From Streptomyces cynarae (GTDB lineage: Bacteria; Actinomycetota; Actinomycetes; Streptomycetales; Streptomycetaceae): a stretch of 64,000 nucleotides of DNA. Shown here in pieces: positions 8,969 to 17,031 of this stretch (its first letter is position 1; each line of letters starts with the position of its first letter). The position numbers were made by a program, and so were the translations under genes. The notes beneath the pieces were generated by a model. That model saw only the letters and a list, made by a program, of their open reading frames with translations. It searched no databases and was not told the DNA's origin. Location: assembly GCF_025642135.1 (NCBI RefSeq), contig NZ_CP106793.1, positions 744,001 through 808,000 of the forward strand, written 5' to 3'.

Positions 8969-9934
8969 ATGAACGGAATGCCGCAGGACGCCGGTCCGGT
9001 TCAGGACGCGGTCCTGACGCGGGCCGCGCAGGCGGGCGATGTGTCGGCGCTGGCCCAGCTGCTGGAGCGGCACCGGCCCGGGATGCGCGCGGTGGCGGTC
9101 AGCCTGCTCGGGCCGGGTGCGGACGTCGACGACGTCATGCAGGACGCGGCGCTGGTGGCGCTGCGGCGGATCGTGGACATCCGCGATCCCGAGTCCGTGG
9201 GACCGTGGCTGCGCATGGTCGTCCGCAACAGCTGCCGTACTCTGCTGCGCGCCTCCCGGCGCGTCGAACCGGTGCCGGAGGTTCCGCTGCCGCCGGACGG
9301 CGGCACGCCCGAGCAGGTCCTGCAGAGCCACGCACTGCGGGACTGGGTCTGGGAGGCCGTAGAGGCGTTGACACCTACCCTCCGCCTGCCGGTCGTCCTG
9401 CGCTACTTCTCCACCGGGATCACCTCCTACCAGCAGATAGCCGAAGCCTGCGCGATCCCCGTCGGTACGGTGCGCAGCCGGCTGAACCAGGCCCGCACCG
9501 CTCTGGCACAGGCCCTCAGCGCCACCGCGACCACGGCGCACGAGGACGCGTTGCGCCGTACGGAGGCCAGTTGGCGGGAAGCCCGTGACACGCTCGCGGC
9601 CGCCGAGCGCGGCGAGTTCGGCAAGGTGGTCAGGGACCGCTACTCCCCCGGGGTCTCACTGCTGGCCGGGGGTGAGCGGCTCGGTGGCGCCGATCTGCTC
9701 CTGGCGGGCATGGACGGCGACCTCTCGGTGGGCGTACGTCAGCGCCCCCTGCATGTGACGGCCGGTCGCTCCCTGGTCGTCTGGGAGATGGAACTCATCA
9801 ACCCGCCGGACGATCCGGACCACTGCCCGCCCGGGGTCGCCTGGATAATGACGCTGGACGGCGGTCGCTTCGACCGGGTCTCCCTGTATCACGCGGCACG
9901 TCAACAGGCCGTGCCCGCGCCTGCCGTGGCCTGA
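8969..9934 (+). CDS. ECF sigma factor with C-terminal extension
   Basis: This 321-residue RNA polymerase sigma factor of the sigma-70/ECF class has region 2 at about residues 25-90 (DVDDVMQDAALVALRR). Region 4 is at about 125-185 and includes SYQQIAEACAIPVGTVRSRLNQAR, a complete helix-turn-helix. An extra domain of about 130 residues follows, with a mixed alpha/beta look like an SnoaL/NTF2 fold; such tails in other ECF groups modulate activity without a separate anti-sigma. No anti-sigma gene is adjacent. Start ATG 8969 follows GAGGGAC and removes an 8-residue upstream extension. It is co-directional with the hydrolase 121 bp downstream. Confidence 0.83.
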   Translation: MNGMPQDAGPVQDAVLTRAAQAGDVSALAQLLERHRPGMRAVAVSLLGPGADVDDVMQDAALVALRRIVDIRDPESVGPWLRMVVRNSCRTLLRASRRVEPVPEVPLPPDGGTPEQVLQSHALRDWVWEAVEALTPTLRLPVVLRYFSTGITSYQQIAEACAIPVGTVRSRLNQARTALAQALSATATTAHEDALRRTEASWREARDTLAAAERGEFGKVVRDRYSPGVSLLAGGERLGGADLLLAGMDGDLSVGVRQRPLHVTAGRSLVVWEMELINPPDDPDHCPPGVAWIMTLDGGRFDRVSLYHAARQQAVPAPAVA

Positions 9935-10020
9935 GGCTCACGCCTCTCCCCGACCGCCCGGCATCGTGACCCGGATCACACACCGGCGGTCGAACTTCCC
10001 AGCCCCCGCAGCGTCGTGTC

Positions 10021-10035
10021 GGTGTCACAGACACC
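10021..10035. promoter_or_regulatory. putative operator, inverted repeat
   Basis: GGTGTC-ACA-GACACC is a perfect 6-bp inverted repeat with 3-base spacing, 20 bases upstream of the next start codon and just before its RBS. This position fits a repressor site. The protein that would bind is unknown. Confidence 0.4.
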
Positions 10036-10055
10036 TGCACACCACGGAGGTTGCG

Positions 10056-11000
10056 ATGAACGGCAGTCACATCTCATGCGTCGGCGGCTCGGCGTCCGGC
10101 ACCCACCCCCTCTCCCCCGGCACCCACTCCTTCCGGCTGGCGGGACTGGTCCAGCGCTACCAGGTCCACGGCAGCGGCCCGGTGTGCGTCGCCCACCCCG
10201 GCGGACCGGGCATCGACTGGGAGTACATGCGCATGCCCGTCCTCGAGGAGCGCCTGACGATGGTGTACGTCGAGCCCATCGGCACCACCGAGGACAGCCG
10301 TCTGCCCTCGCACCCGCATGGGTACACCCGGGAGCGGTACAGCAGGTTCCTGGAGATCCTGATCAACCGGCTCGGTGTGCCGAAGGTGCACCTGCTGGGC
10401 CATTCGCACGGTGCGTTCGTGGCCGCCCACCACGCCCTGCGGCGCCCCGAACGCCTCGCGGGCGTCGTGCTGTACGAGGGCGCGCCCGTCACCGGGGCCG
10501 AGCACGGCGCGGAGGCTGCGCGCCTGGTGGAGGCGTTCGCCGCGCGGCACGCCGGCCATCCGGGGCTTCCCGACGTACTGGCCGCTTTCGGTGCGATGTC
10601 CGGGATGTCCACCGACGAACAGACCACGGCGGTCGCCCGGGGCGTGCTGCCCTCTTACTTCGCCGACTACTGGGGCAACGAGGAACGGCTGGCCCCGTTC
10701 CGGGACGCGGTACGAGCCACGTACATCTCGGGGCTGGACGAGGACGGCAGGCCCGACCTCATCGACGATCGCGCCGCGCTCAAGGGACTGACGGTACCGG
10801 CTCTGGTCGTCGTCGGCCGGCACGACGTGATCTGCGGAATGCGGTGGGGGCTGGAACTGGACGAGCTGATTCCCGACTCACGACTGCTGGTGCTGGAGAA
10901 CAGCGGCCACATGGGGCACATCGAGGAGCCCGAACTGTTCGCCGGCGCGGTCCGCGACTTCGTCCTCGGGACCAGCGCCGAGCCGGACGGCGCCGTCTAG
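10056..11000 (+). CDS. proline-iminopeptidase-like alpha/beta hydrolase
   Basis: A 314-residue alpha/beta hydrolase of the S33 peptidase-like group. HPGGPG at about residues 48-53 is the hallmark oxyanion-hole motif of proline iminopeptidases. GHSHGA carries the nucleophilic Ser, GRHDVICG contains the probable Asp, and NSGHMGHIEEPE the catalytic His. Many such Streptomyces proteins are not true peptidases, so the substrate is uncertain. Start ATG 10056 has CGGAGG 6 bases upstream. A perfect inverted repeat lies just before the RBS. Confidence 0.84.
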   Translation: MNGSHISCVGGSASGTHPLSPGTHSFRLAGLVQRYQVHGSGPVCVAHPGGPGIDWEYMRMPVLEERLTMVYVEPIGTTEDSRLPSHPHGYTRERYSRFLEILINRLGVPKVHLLGHSHGAFVAAHHALRRPERLAGVVLYEGAPVTGAEHGAEAARLVEAFAARHAGHPGLPDVLAAFGAMSGMSTDEQTTAVARGVLPSYFADYWGNEERLAPFRDAVRATYISGLDEDGRPDLIDDRAALKGLTVPALVVVGRHDVICGMRWGLELDELIPDSRLLVLENSGHMGHIEEPELFAGAVRDFVLGTSAEPDGAV

Positions 11001-11021
11001 GGCGGCGCGGCGGTTGTCACG

Positions 11022-11052
11022 GGTGCCGGTCCGGTCCCTTCCGGCGGGCACC
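11022..11052. terminator. possible terminator hairpin
   Basis: GGTGCCGG and CCGGCGGGCACC can pair with a two-base bulge, in the gap between convergent genes (stop 11000 and stop 11151). Confidence 0.3.
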
Positions 11053-11150
11053 TGTGGCGACGCCCGAGAGGCTCTCGGCCTGGTTGGCCGGTTTCCCCCC
11101 GCCGACCGCCCTGTCTCAGGCTTCGAGATCACGGTTCTCCTCGCGCCGGT

Positions 11151-11885
11151 TCAGGAGGGCGCGCCGGTCAGGACTTGTACCTTGCCGGTGTCCAGTGAGT
11201 AGTAGGCACCGACGACCGCCAGGGAGCCCTTGCGCACCAGCGGGGCGAGGTCCTGGTTGGAGCGAAGGGCGGTAGCGGTCAACCTGACCTGGGCTCGTGC
11301 CATCGTCTCGACCGGGTCGGCACCGCCCTCCCTCACCGCCTGCTCGTACGCCGGCCGCAGGGCTTTGACGATCGCCTGGAGGTTGCCGGGCAGAGGTTTT
11401 CCGTCACGCATGGACTGGTACGCCGCTTTGACGGCACCGCAGCGTTGATGACCGAGGACGACGATGAGCGGCGTGCCACCCGTCATGGGTCCGTACTCGA
11501 CAGAACCGGTGACCACCGGGTCGGCCGCCTGCCCGCCCGTGCGCATCACGTAGAGATCACCCAGACCGGTGTCGAAGAGAAGTTCAGGCGGCACTCGGGA
11601 GTCGATGCACGACAGAACCGCCCCGAAGGGCGCCTGTTCCTGAGCCACGAACTGACGCCGGTCCGGATCCCGGTCGGGATGCTGAAGCTTTCCACTCACC
11701 CAGCGTCCGTTGCCGTCCATCAGCCTCGCGAACGCGGTGGCGGGCGTGGTCGGCCGCGCTCCGGGCGAAGCACTGCTCCCCGCCGTGCCGGCGCTCGTCG
11801 ACGAACACCCCGCAAGCGCGACCGTGGCGCCCACGAGTGAGCCGGTGAGCAGAGCTCTACGGTTCGGACGCCCTGCTGTGCCCAT
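11151..11885 (-). CDS. lipoprotein beta-carbonic anhydrase
   Basis: A 244-residue beta-class carbonic anhydrase predicted to sit on the outer face of the membrane. The N-terminus has paired arginines and a lipobox (LAGC, Cys27), a twin-arginine-like lipoprotein signal. Zinc ligands are present: Cys93 in SCIDSRVPPE with the Asp95/Arg97 dyad, and His146 and Cys149 in LGHQRCGAVK. The enzyme interconverts CO2 and bicarbonate. Export of this class is less usual than a cytoplasmic location. Start ATG 11885 follows GAGGGGAA. The gene stands alone. Confidence 0.9.
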   Translation of the reverse strand: MGTAGRPNRRALLTGSLVGATVALAGCSSTSAGTAGSSASPGARPTTPATAFARLMDGNGRWVSGKLQHPDRDPDRRQFVAQEQAPFGAVLSCIDSRVPPELLFDTGLGDLYVMRTGGQAADPVVTGSVEYGPMTGGTPLIVVLGHQRCGAVKAAYQSMRDGKPLPGNLQAIVKALRPAYEQAVREGGADPVETMARAQVRLTATALRSNQDLAPLVRKGSLAVVGAYYSLDTGKVQVLTGAPS

Positions 11886-12631
11886 CGGTCGTTCCCCTCT
11901 GTGCCGCTGGAACCCGTGCCTGCCTGCAGACCAGGCCGATTGTTCAGCGTGGTGGGGGTGGCGTGGCGGCAGGCACGCGCGGGCGCGGACTTCTTTGCCC
12001 CCGACGGCCCACGGGTGAGACCGGCGATGGCCGGCTTGCGGTCACGGTCGATTTCGGCGGCGAGGGGTGTGGGGGCTGGAGTCGCCCTTCGAACGCGACC
12101 AGCACCCGCAGAAGCGCGTGGGGGCGTCGGCGAAGGCCGCCTCGCCGCCATGGCCGGCCGGAAGGCCACCTGCGCGGCGGAGACCCGACGTATTGTCGTC
12201 AAAGAGGCCGGCAAGGCCCTCGGATCAGAGTCAGCCAAGCCCGCTTCCGAATGATGCACTGCCTCCTGGACCGTTGACGCCGGCAGACGCCCGCATATGC
12301 GGCGGCTGCTGGTGGTGAGCGCCTGAGCGGCGCCCGGTGAAGACACCAGGTACTTGGCCCCCGCGTGGCCCGCCGTCCCGGGACCGGCGGGCCGGCGCTT
12401 CGAAAGGCGCCGTCGCGGGGTAACCGGAACATACGCCTCCGCTCGCCGAAACGGAAGCCCTCTCGGGCGCTCGCTTATGCGTTCGATCAGAAGAAGACCG
12501 TGTCGCCCGGCGACGCGGGAGGGCCGGCGGGAGGCCGACGCCGCACGGGCGCCCGGCACTCCGCTCGCGACCCTTGGCCGCGAGGGCCACAAGGCCCGGC
12601 GGCTACGCAGGTCGGCCACAACGCGCCGTGG
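11886..12631. other. 746-bp region without a recognisable gene
   Basis: Short ORFs run on both strands but none has a ribosome site, a coherent codon pattern or a recognisable family. GGCCCGCCG-N9-CGGCGGGCC (12367-12393), whose loop is itself the palindrome TCCCGGGA, could be a distal terminator for the MFS gene ending at 12632. The region may be gene debris. Confidence 0.4.
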
Positions 12632-13867
12632 TCACGAGCCGGGCGTTCGGCTGCGGTCATCTTCTCGGCGCAGTGCCGCCGGTCTCGTGCCTGGAATCGA
12701 CCTGGCTCGGCTCGCGGCGACGACCATGACGATGACGGAGGTCAGGACGATGGCGGCGCCGACGTAGAGCGGTGCGGTGTAGCCGAGGCCCGCTGTGATC
12801 GCCAGGCCTCCGGCCCAGGCGCCGAGGGCGTTGCCGATATTGGACGCGGACACGTTGGCGCTGGCGGCGAGTGCCGCGCCCTGCGCGAAGTCGGTAACCC
12901 GAGTGATCATGCCGGGCACGCCGGCGAACCCGAACACTCCCATGAGGAAGACCAGAATCACTGACGCCGTGGCGCTGTCGGCCAGTAGACCGAACGCGGC
13001 CAGGGTGACGGTGAGGCCGACCAACGCGAAGATCAGCGCGCGGTCACGGTCATGGTCGGCAGCGCGCCCGCCGATCAGGTTCCCGACGACCAGGCCGACG
13101 CCGTACACCATGAGCAACCAGGCGACGCCCGCGGGAGCGAAGCCGCTGACCTCGGTGAACGTGTAGGCGATGTAACTGAAGGCGCCGAACATCCCGCCGT
13201 AGCTGAGCGCGGTGGCCGCCAGAGTCAGCCAGACCTGCCCGGATCGGAACGCGCCGACCTGGGCCCGCAGGCCGCTGAGAGGTTCTTCATGGCACGTCAC
13301 CGACGGCGGCGGCGCCTGGCCCGCCCAACCGGGGACGAGGGCGACGATTCCCGCCAGCGCCAGCAGGCCGATTGCGGTGACCGCCCAGAAGGCCGCCCGC
13401 CAGCCCCAGCGCTCACCGACGAGTGCGCCGAACGGTACGCCCAGCACGTTCGCGACCGTCAGCCCGGAGAACATGACGGCCACCGCACGGGACTTCCTCT
13501 CCGGCGCCACCAGACTGCGGGCGACCAGCGAGCCGATACCGAAGAACGAACCGTGGCACAACGCCGCGACGATCCGCCCGAGCAACATCACGGGATAGCT
13601 CGGCGCGATCGCGGACAGCAGATTGCCGATGACGAACAAGACCACCAGGCCGACCAGGACCTGCTTCCGGGGCAGGCGTGCCGTCGCCGCCGTCAGCGCG
13701 ATCGCGCCGACGGCGACGCTCAACGCGTACCCGGAGATCAGCCATCCCGCCGCCGCCTCGGACACCGCGAAACTCGACGCCACTTGAGGCAGCAGCCCTG
13801 CGATCAGAAACTCGGTCAGACCGATTCCGAACCCGCCGACCGCCAGCGCGATGAGTCCAGTTGGCAT
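12632..13867 (-). CDS. DHA1-family MFS transporter
   Basis: A 411-residue 12-helix MFS permease of the AraJ/NepI-like DHA1 group. The first helix reads GGFGIGLTEFLIAGLLPQV, the cytoplasmic loop 2-3 has RLPRKQVLVG, motif-B-like GRIVAALCHGSFFGIG lies in helix 4, and the antiporter motif follows near NVLGVPFGALVGERWGWR. A cytoplasmic tail is rich in Arg and Ser. These proteins export sugars, nucleosides or drugs; which one is not evident. The ATG at 13867 has GAGAGGG a few bases upstream. Confidence 0.85.
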   Translation of the reverse strand: MPTGLIALAVGGFGIGLTEFLIAGLLPQVASSFAVSEAAAGWLISGYALSVAVGAIALTAATARLPRKQVLVGLVVLFVIGNLLSAIAPSYPVMLLGRIVAALCHGSFFGIGSLVARSLVAPERKSRAVAVMFSGLTVANVLGVPFGALVGERWGWRAAFWAVTAIGLLALAGIVALVPGWAGQAPPPSVTCHEEPLSGLRAQVGAFRSGQVWLTLAATALSYGGMFGAFSYIAYTFTEVSGFAPAGVAWLLMVYGVGLVVGNLIGGRAADHDRDRALIFALVGLTVTLAAFGLLADSATASVILVFLMGVFGFAGVPGMITRVTDFAQGAALAASANVSASNIGNALGAWAGGLAITAGLGYTAPLYVGAAIVLTSVIVMVVAASRARSIPGTRPAALRREDDRSRTPGS

Positions 13868-14049
13868 CCGTCCCTCTCCGGTCGCGGGCCCAACACGTTC
13901 CTATGCTCCCACCAGGAACATCCCGGCGCCGCCGAAATCCACCGACACCCGGATATCGCCCGCCCACCTTTCAAGGTCGCTGCTTCGCTATGACTCCGCT
14001 GACCGCGGACCTCGTGGAGGCGCCTGAACAAGCCGTCTCCACGAGGTGC

Positions 14050-14072
14050 GACCGACCCTGTGACGGTCGGTC
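14050..14072 (-). terminator. terminator hairpin after VOC gene
   Basis: GACCGACC (14050-14057) and GGTCGGTC (14065-14072) form a perfect 8-bp stem with a 7-base loop, 11 bases past the VOC stop. A second repeat, CTCGTGGAG (14011-14019) with CTCCACGAG (14037-14045), lies just beyond. Confidence 0.55.
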
Positions 14073-14082
14073 ACCCGCCGTC

Positions 14083-14472
14083 TCAGTGGCCGGTGGTTGC
14101 GTTCCAGTCGACCAACTGGACGATCACGCCGTTGGGGTCCCGTACCTGGAAAGCGCGCTCGCCCCACTCTTCCTCGGTCAGCGGCATGGTGATCGTGACA
14201 CCTTCGGCGTGCAGGCGCGCCAGCTCGCCCTCGAGGTCGTCGACGACGAAGGCGAGGATGAGTCCGGCGGCGTGCTCGTCGCGCTGGTCCGCCGGGAGCG
14301 TCTGAAGCCCCCGCCGCAGGAAGACGACGTTCACGCCGACGTCGTCGCGCGTCAGGGACGCGAACCCGTCGGCGGCCATCTCCTCGCGGAACCCGAAGTG
14401 CGTGCGGAGGAAGGCACTGGAGGCCTGGACATCGTCGACGTTGAGCGACACGGCACTGGAAGTGACCTTCAC
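14083..14472 (-). CDS. VOC (glyoxalase/bleomycin-resistance-like) protein
   Basis: This 129-residue vicinal-oxygen-chelate protein shows two beta-alpha-beta-beta-beta halves. The first runs from SLNVDDVQAS through FLRTHFGF; the second has LAFVVDDLEGELARL and ends in VRDPNGVIVQLVDW, the canonical closing motif. Such proteins are metal-dependent isomerases or dioxygenases, or bind drugs stoichiometrically. Here it is divergent from a TetR regulator across 89 bp that contains a strong inverted repeat, so it is probably an inducible detoxification protein. Confidence 0.86.
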   Translation of the reverse strand: MKVTSSAVSLNVDDVQASSAFLRTHFGFREEMAADGFASLTRDDVGVNVVFLRRGLQTLPADQRDEHAAGLILAFVVDDLEGELARLHAEGVTITMPLTEEEWGERAFQVRDPNGVIVQLVDWNATTGH

Positions 14473-14504
14473 AGGGGCTCCTCTGATGTCGGTTCATTCT
14501 CTTT

Positions 14505-14530
14505 CTCTGTACGAGGTACAATGTACAGAG
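14505..14530. promoter_or_regulatory. TetR operator overlapping a -10 box
   Basis: CTCTGTAC-N10-GTACAGAG is a perfect 8-bp inverted repeat. Inside it lies TACAAT (14517-14522), a good -10 hexamer for the rightward tetR promoter, with TTCATT (14493-14498) as a possible -35. A bound repressor would block this promoter, and probably the VOC promoter as well. Confidence 0.65.
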
Positions 14531-14561
14531 TACAGAGATCCGGTGCGAGAAGATTGGACTC

Positions 14562-15350
14562 GTGCCTACCGACCGAACCAGCGCCGGCGACCCGGCCCGT
14601 ACCCTGCAACTGCTGTGGCGTGAGGCCGCCCCCGACCGCGGCCGCGGGCCACGGCGCGGGCTGAGCATCGACGCGGTGGTCGAGGCGGCCACCGCCATCG
14701 CCGACGCCGACGGCCTCGACGCGGTGACCATGCGCCGCGTCGCCCAGGAACTCGGCGTGGTGCCGATGACGCTCTACACCTACGTCCCCGGCAAAGCCGA
14801 GCTGCTCGACCTCATGCTCGACGCCGCCTACGCCCGCATGCCCCGCACGGACACAGCCGGACAGCCCTGGCGCCGACGCGTCACCGCCATCGCCGACGAG
14901 AACAAGGCACTGTTCGAACGCCACCCCTGGGCCGCGGCCGTCTCCACCTCCAGGCCTCCGCTGGGACCGGGACTGATGCAGAAGTACGAGCACGAGCTGA
15001 CCGCATTCGAAGGCCTCGGCCTGAGCGACATCGACATGGACGACTGCCTCACCTACCTGCTCACCTTCGTTCAGGCATCCGCCCGCGCCGCCGCCGACGC
15101 CCGGGCCGCCCAGCACGACAGTGCGATGAACGACGAACAGTGGTGGCAGGTCAACGCCCCACTCCTGGCCCGGGTCCTCGACCCGGACACCTACCCGACC
15201 GCCGTCCGCGTCGGCACGGCGGCAGGCGCGGCACACGGCACCGCCTACGACCCCGACCACGCCTACGCCTTCGGACTGCGACGCACCCTCGACGCCTTCG
15301 CCGCCCTCATCGACCAGAGCCGCGACCCGAGCGCACCCACCTCGACGTGA
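14562..15350 (+). CDS. TetR-family regulator with C-terminal TetR_C type 1 domain
   Basis: A 262-residue regulator with an N-terminal extension and a TetR helix-turn-helix: LSIDAVVEAATAIADADG, followed by MRRVAQELGVVPMTLYTYV (about residues 55-75). The long helical C-terminal domain resembles that of tetracycline-repressor-like regulators, which bind small hydrophobic ligands. GTG 14562 is the start; GAAG is the only SD-like sequence. It probably represses itself and the VOC gene through the 26-bp operator between them. Confidence 0.86.
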   Translation: MPTDRTSAGDPARTLQLLWREAAPDRGRGPRRGLSIDAVVEAATAIADADGLDAVTMRRVAQELGVVPMTLYTYVPGKAELLDLMLDAAYARMPRTDTAGQPWRRRVTAIADENKALFERHPWAAAVSTSRPPLGPGLMQKYEHELTAFEGLGLSDIDMDDCLTYLLTFVQASARAAADARAAQHDSAMNDEQWWQVNAPLLARVLDPDTYPTAVRVGTAAGAAHGTAYDPDHAYAFGLRRTLDAFAALIDQSRDPSAPTST

Positions 15351-15423
15351 AGACGTCAAGCCGGTGCCGGGTCAGTGCGCCGCGCCCTGGAGGCGACGGG
15401 GAGACGCACGTCACATCCGTCCA

Positions 15424-15450
15424 TGTCACAGGGAGTCCGGCCACCCCGTC
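15424..15450 (+). promoter_or_regulatory. ECF41-type promoter
   Basis: TGTCACA (15424-15430), a 16-base spacer and CGTC (15447-15450) match the published consensus for ECF41 sigma factors (TGTCACA at -35, CGTC at -10). The site is 40 bases upstream of the start codon of the CMD-like gene, which is followed by an ECF41-type sigma gene. Confidence 0.75.
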
Positions 15451-15489
15451 TCGGGGGTGTAGCCACCGACGACCACGGAGGAGCACAGC

Positions 15490-15963
15490 ATGGACGCGCG
15501 ACTGAACTACTTCGCCGACCCGACCGCCGGCAAGGCCCTCAAGCACCTCATGACGGCAGGCAAGACGATCAAGGACTCGCGGCTGCCCGCCGCGACGCAG
15601 GAACTCGTCGCACTGCGCGTGAGCCAGATCAACGGCTGCGCCGTCTGCATCGACATGCACACCAAGGAGGCAGCCGCTGCCGGCCAGGCCTCGGTGCGGC
15701 TGAACCTGGTGGCGGCCTGGCGGGAGGCCACGGTCTTCAGCGAGGCCGAGCGTGCCGCGCTGGAGCTGGCGGAGCAGGCTACCCGGATCGCGGATGCGGC
15801 CGTCGGGGTCACCGACGAGGTGTGGGCGTGTGCCGCCGAGCACTACGACGAGGAGCAGCTGACCGCCCTGGTGGTCCTGGTCTCCTTCATGAACATGGTG
15901 AACCGGCTGAACGTCATCACCCGGCAGCCGGCCGGCAACTACGAACCCGGACAGTTCCACTGA
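15490..15963 (+). CDS. carboxymuconolactone decarboxylase-family (AhpD-like) protein
   Basis: A 157-residue helical protein of the CMD/AhpD superfamily. The redox motif CAVC (about residues 51-54), followed three residues later by His57 in the pattern CxxCxxxH, is the AhpD peroxidase core; LRVSQINGCAVC is the usual context. It probably reduces peroxide or quinone-like compounds through the cysteine pair. Start ATG 15490 has GGAGG 8 bases upstream. Members of this family are the commonest neighbours of ECF41 sigma genes, and an ECF41-type promoter precedes this one. The sigma gene follows after 89 bp in the same direction. Confidence 0.9.
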   Translation: MDARLNYFADPTAGKALKHLMTAGKTIKDSRLPAATQELVALRVSQINGCAVCIDMHTKEAAAAGQASVRLNLVAAWREATVFSEAERAALELAEQATRIADAAVGVTDEVWACAAEHYDEEQLTALVVLVSFMNMVNRLNVITRQPAGNYEPGQFH

Positions 15964-16052
15964 ACGTCACGGGTACGGACGAGGGTACGGAAGAAGCCCC
16001 CTGTGCCGGCCAGTTCGGCCAGGTGGGCGGGGATGAGAGGGAAGGAGTCGGC

Positions 16053-16976
16053 GTGGGCAAGGTCGGGGACTTCGAGGAGCTGCGCCCGCTGCTGTTCTCG
16101 ATCGCCTACCGGATTCTGGGCAGCGTGAGTGAGGCCGAGGATGCGGTGCAGGAGACGTGGCTGCGCTTCGACGCCTCGGTGACCCGGCCCACGTCGACCA
16201 AGGCTTTTCTCTCTGCCGCGGTGACACGGATCTCGATCGATGTGCTGCGTTCTGCGCGGGTGCGACGCGAGGAGTACGTCGGACCGTGGTTTCCGGAGCC
16301 GTTGTTGAGCGATCCTTATCAGGACCCGGCGCGGTCGGTCGAACTGGCCGACTCGGTATCCATGGCGGCGCTGCTGTTGCTGGAGCGGCTCAGTCCGTTG
16401 GAGCGGGCCGTCTTCTTGCTGCGTCAGGTGTTCGCCTTCGGGTTCGACGACATCGCCGCGGCGGTGGGACGTTCGGAGGCGGCCTGCCGGCAGCTCCTGG
16501 TGCGGGCGCGGCGGCACATGGAGGCCGGGCGGCCGCGGTTCGCAGCGGACCGTCAGGAGCGGCAGGAGCTGGCGACGCGGTTCTTCGACGCCCTGAAGCA
16601 CGGCGATGTGGGCGGGCTGCGGAATCTGCTGGCCGCCGACGTGCAGTTGGAGGGGGACGGCGGCGGCAAGGCCCCGCAACTGGCCAAGGCCGTCATCGGC
16701 GCGGACAACGTGGCCCGGGTGCTGGGCAGCGTCTTCCCCTGGCTGACCCGGATCGCCGTGACGTTCGAGCCGCACGAGATCAACGGCCAGCCCGGCGCGA
16801 TCTTCCGCGACCGCGACGGCAGGATCCTGCACACCTTGGTCCTCGAGGTGCTCGGCGGGCAGATTCAGGCCATCCGCGTGGTGATCAATCCCGACAAGCT
16901 CGGCCACCTCGGGCCGGTCGCCGATGCCTGGGCCATCGACCGGGAGGTGAAGCAGGCCCGTAGGCAGTCAGACTGA
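16053..16976 (+). CDS. ECF41-family sigma factor (SigJ-like) with SnoaL-like C-terminal domain
   Basis: A 307-residue sigma factor. Region 2 is at about 10-75 (EAEDAVQETWLRFD) and region 4 at about 110-165 (FDDIAAAVGRSEAACRQLLVRA). A C-terminal SnoaL-like domain of about 120 residues carries the ECF41 signature DGGGK, and NPDKL lies near the end. In this group the C-terminal domain replaces the anti-sigma and controls activity in cis. GTG 16053 is chosen because GAAGGAG precedes it at about 16041-16047; the open frame upstream is an artefact of overlap with the CMD gene. It likely drives the TGTCACA/CGTC promoter ahead of the CMD gene. Confidence 0.88.
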   Translation: MGKVGDFEELRPLLFSIAYRILGSVSEAEDAVQETWLRFDASVTRPTSTKAFLSAAVTRISIDVLRSARVRREEYVGPWFPEPLLSDPYQDPARSVELADSVSMAALLLLERLSPLERAVFLLRQVFAFGFDDIAAAVGRSEAACRQLLVRARRHMEAGRPRFAADRQERQELATRFFDALKHGDVGGLRNLLAADVQLEGDGGGKAPQLAKAVIGADNVARVLGSVFPWLTRIAVTFEPHEINGQPGAIFRDRDGRILHTLVLEVLGGQIQAIRVVINPDKLGHLGPVADAWAIDREVKQARRQSD

Positions 16977-17031
16977 CTCCGGGTGTGGTGCGGGGCTCAG
17001 GCACCAGCAGGGCTCCGTCGTCGGAGTGCGC

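Noticed and set aside
12367..12393. Insertion-sequence terminal repeat
   Set aside because: The dyad is short, has no transposase nearby and looks like a terminator.
11886..12631. ORFs 11901-12254 (+), 12231-12590 (-) and others as real genes
   Set aside because: They overlap each other, lack ribosome sites and show no recognisable domain.
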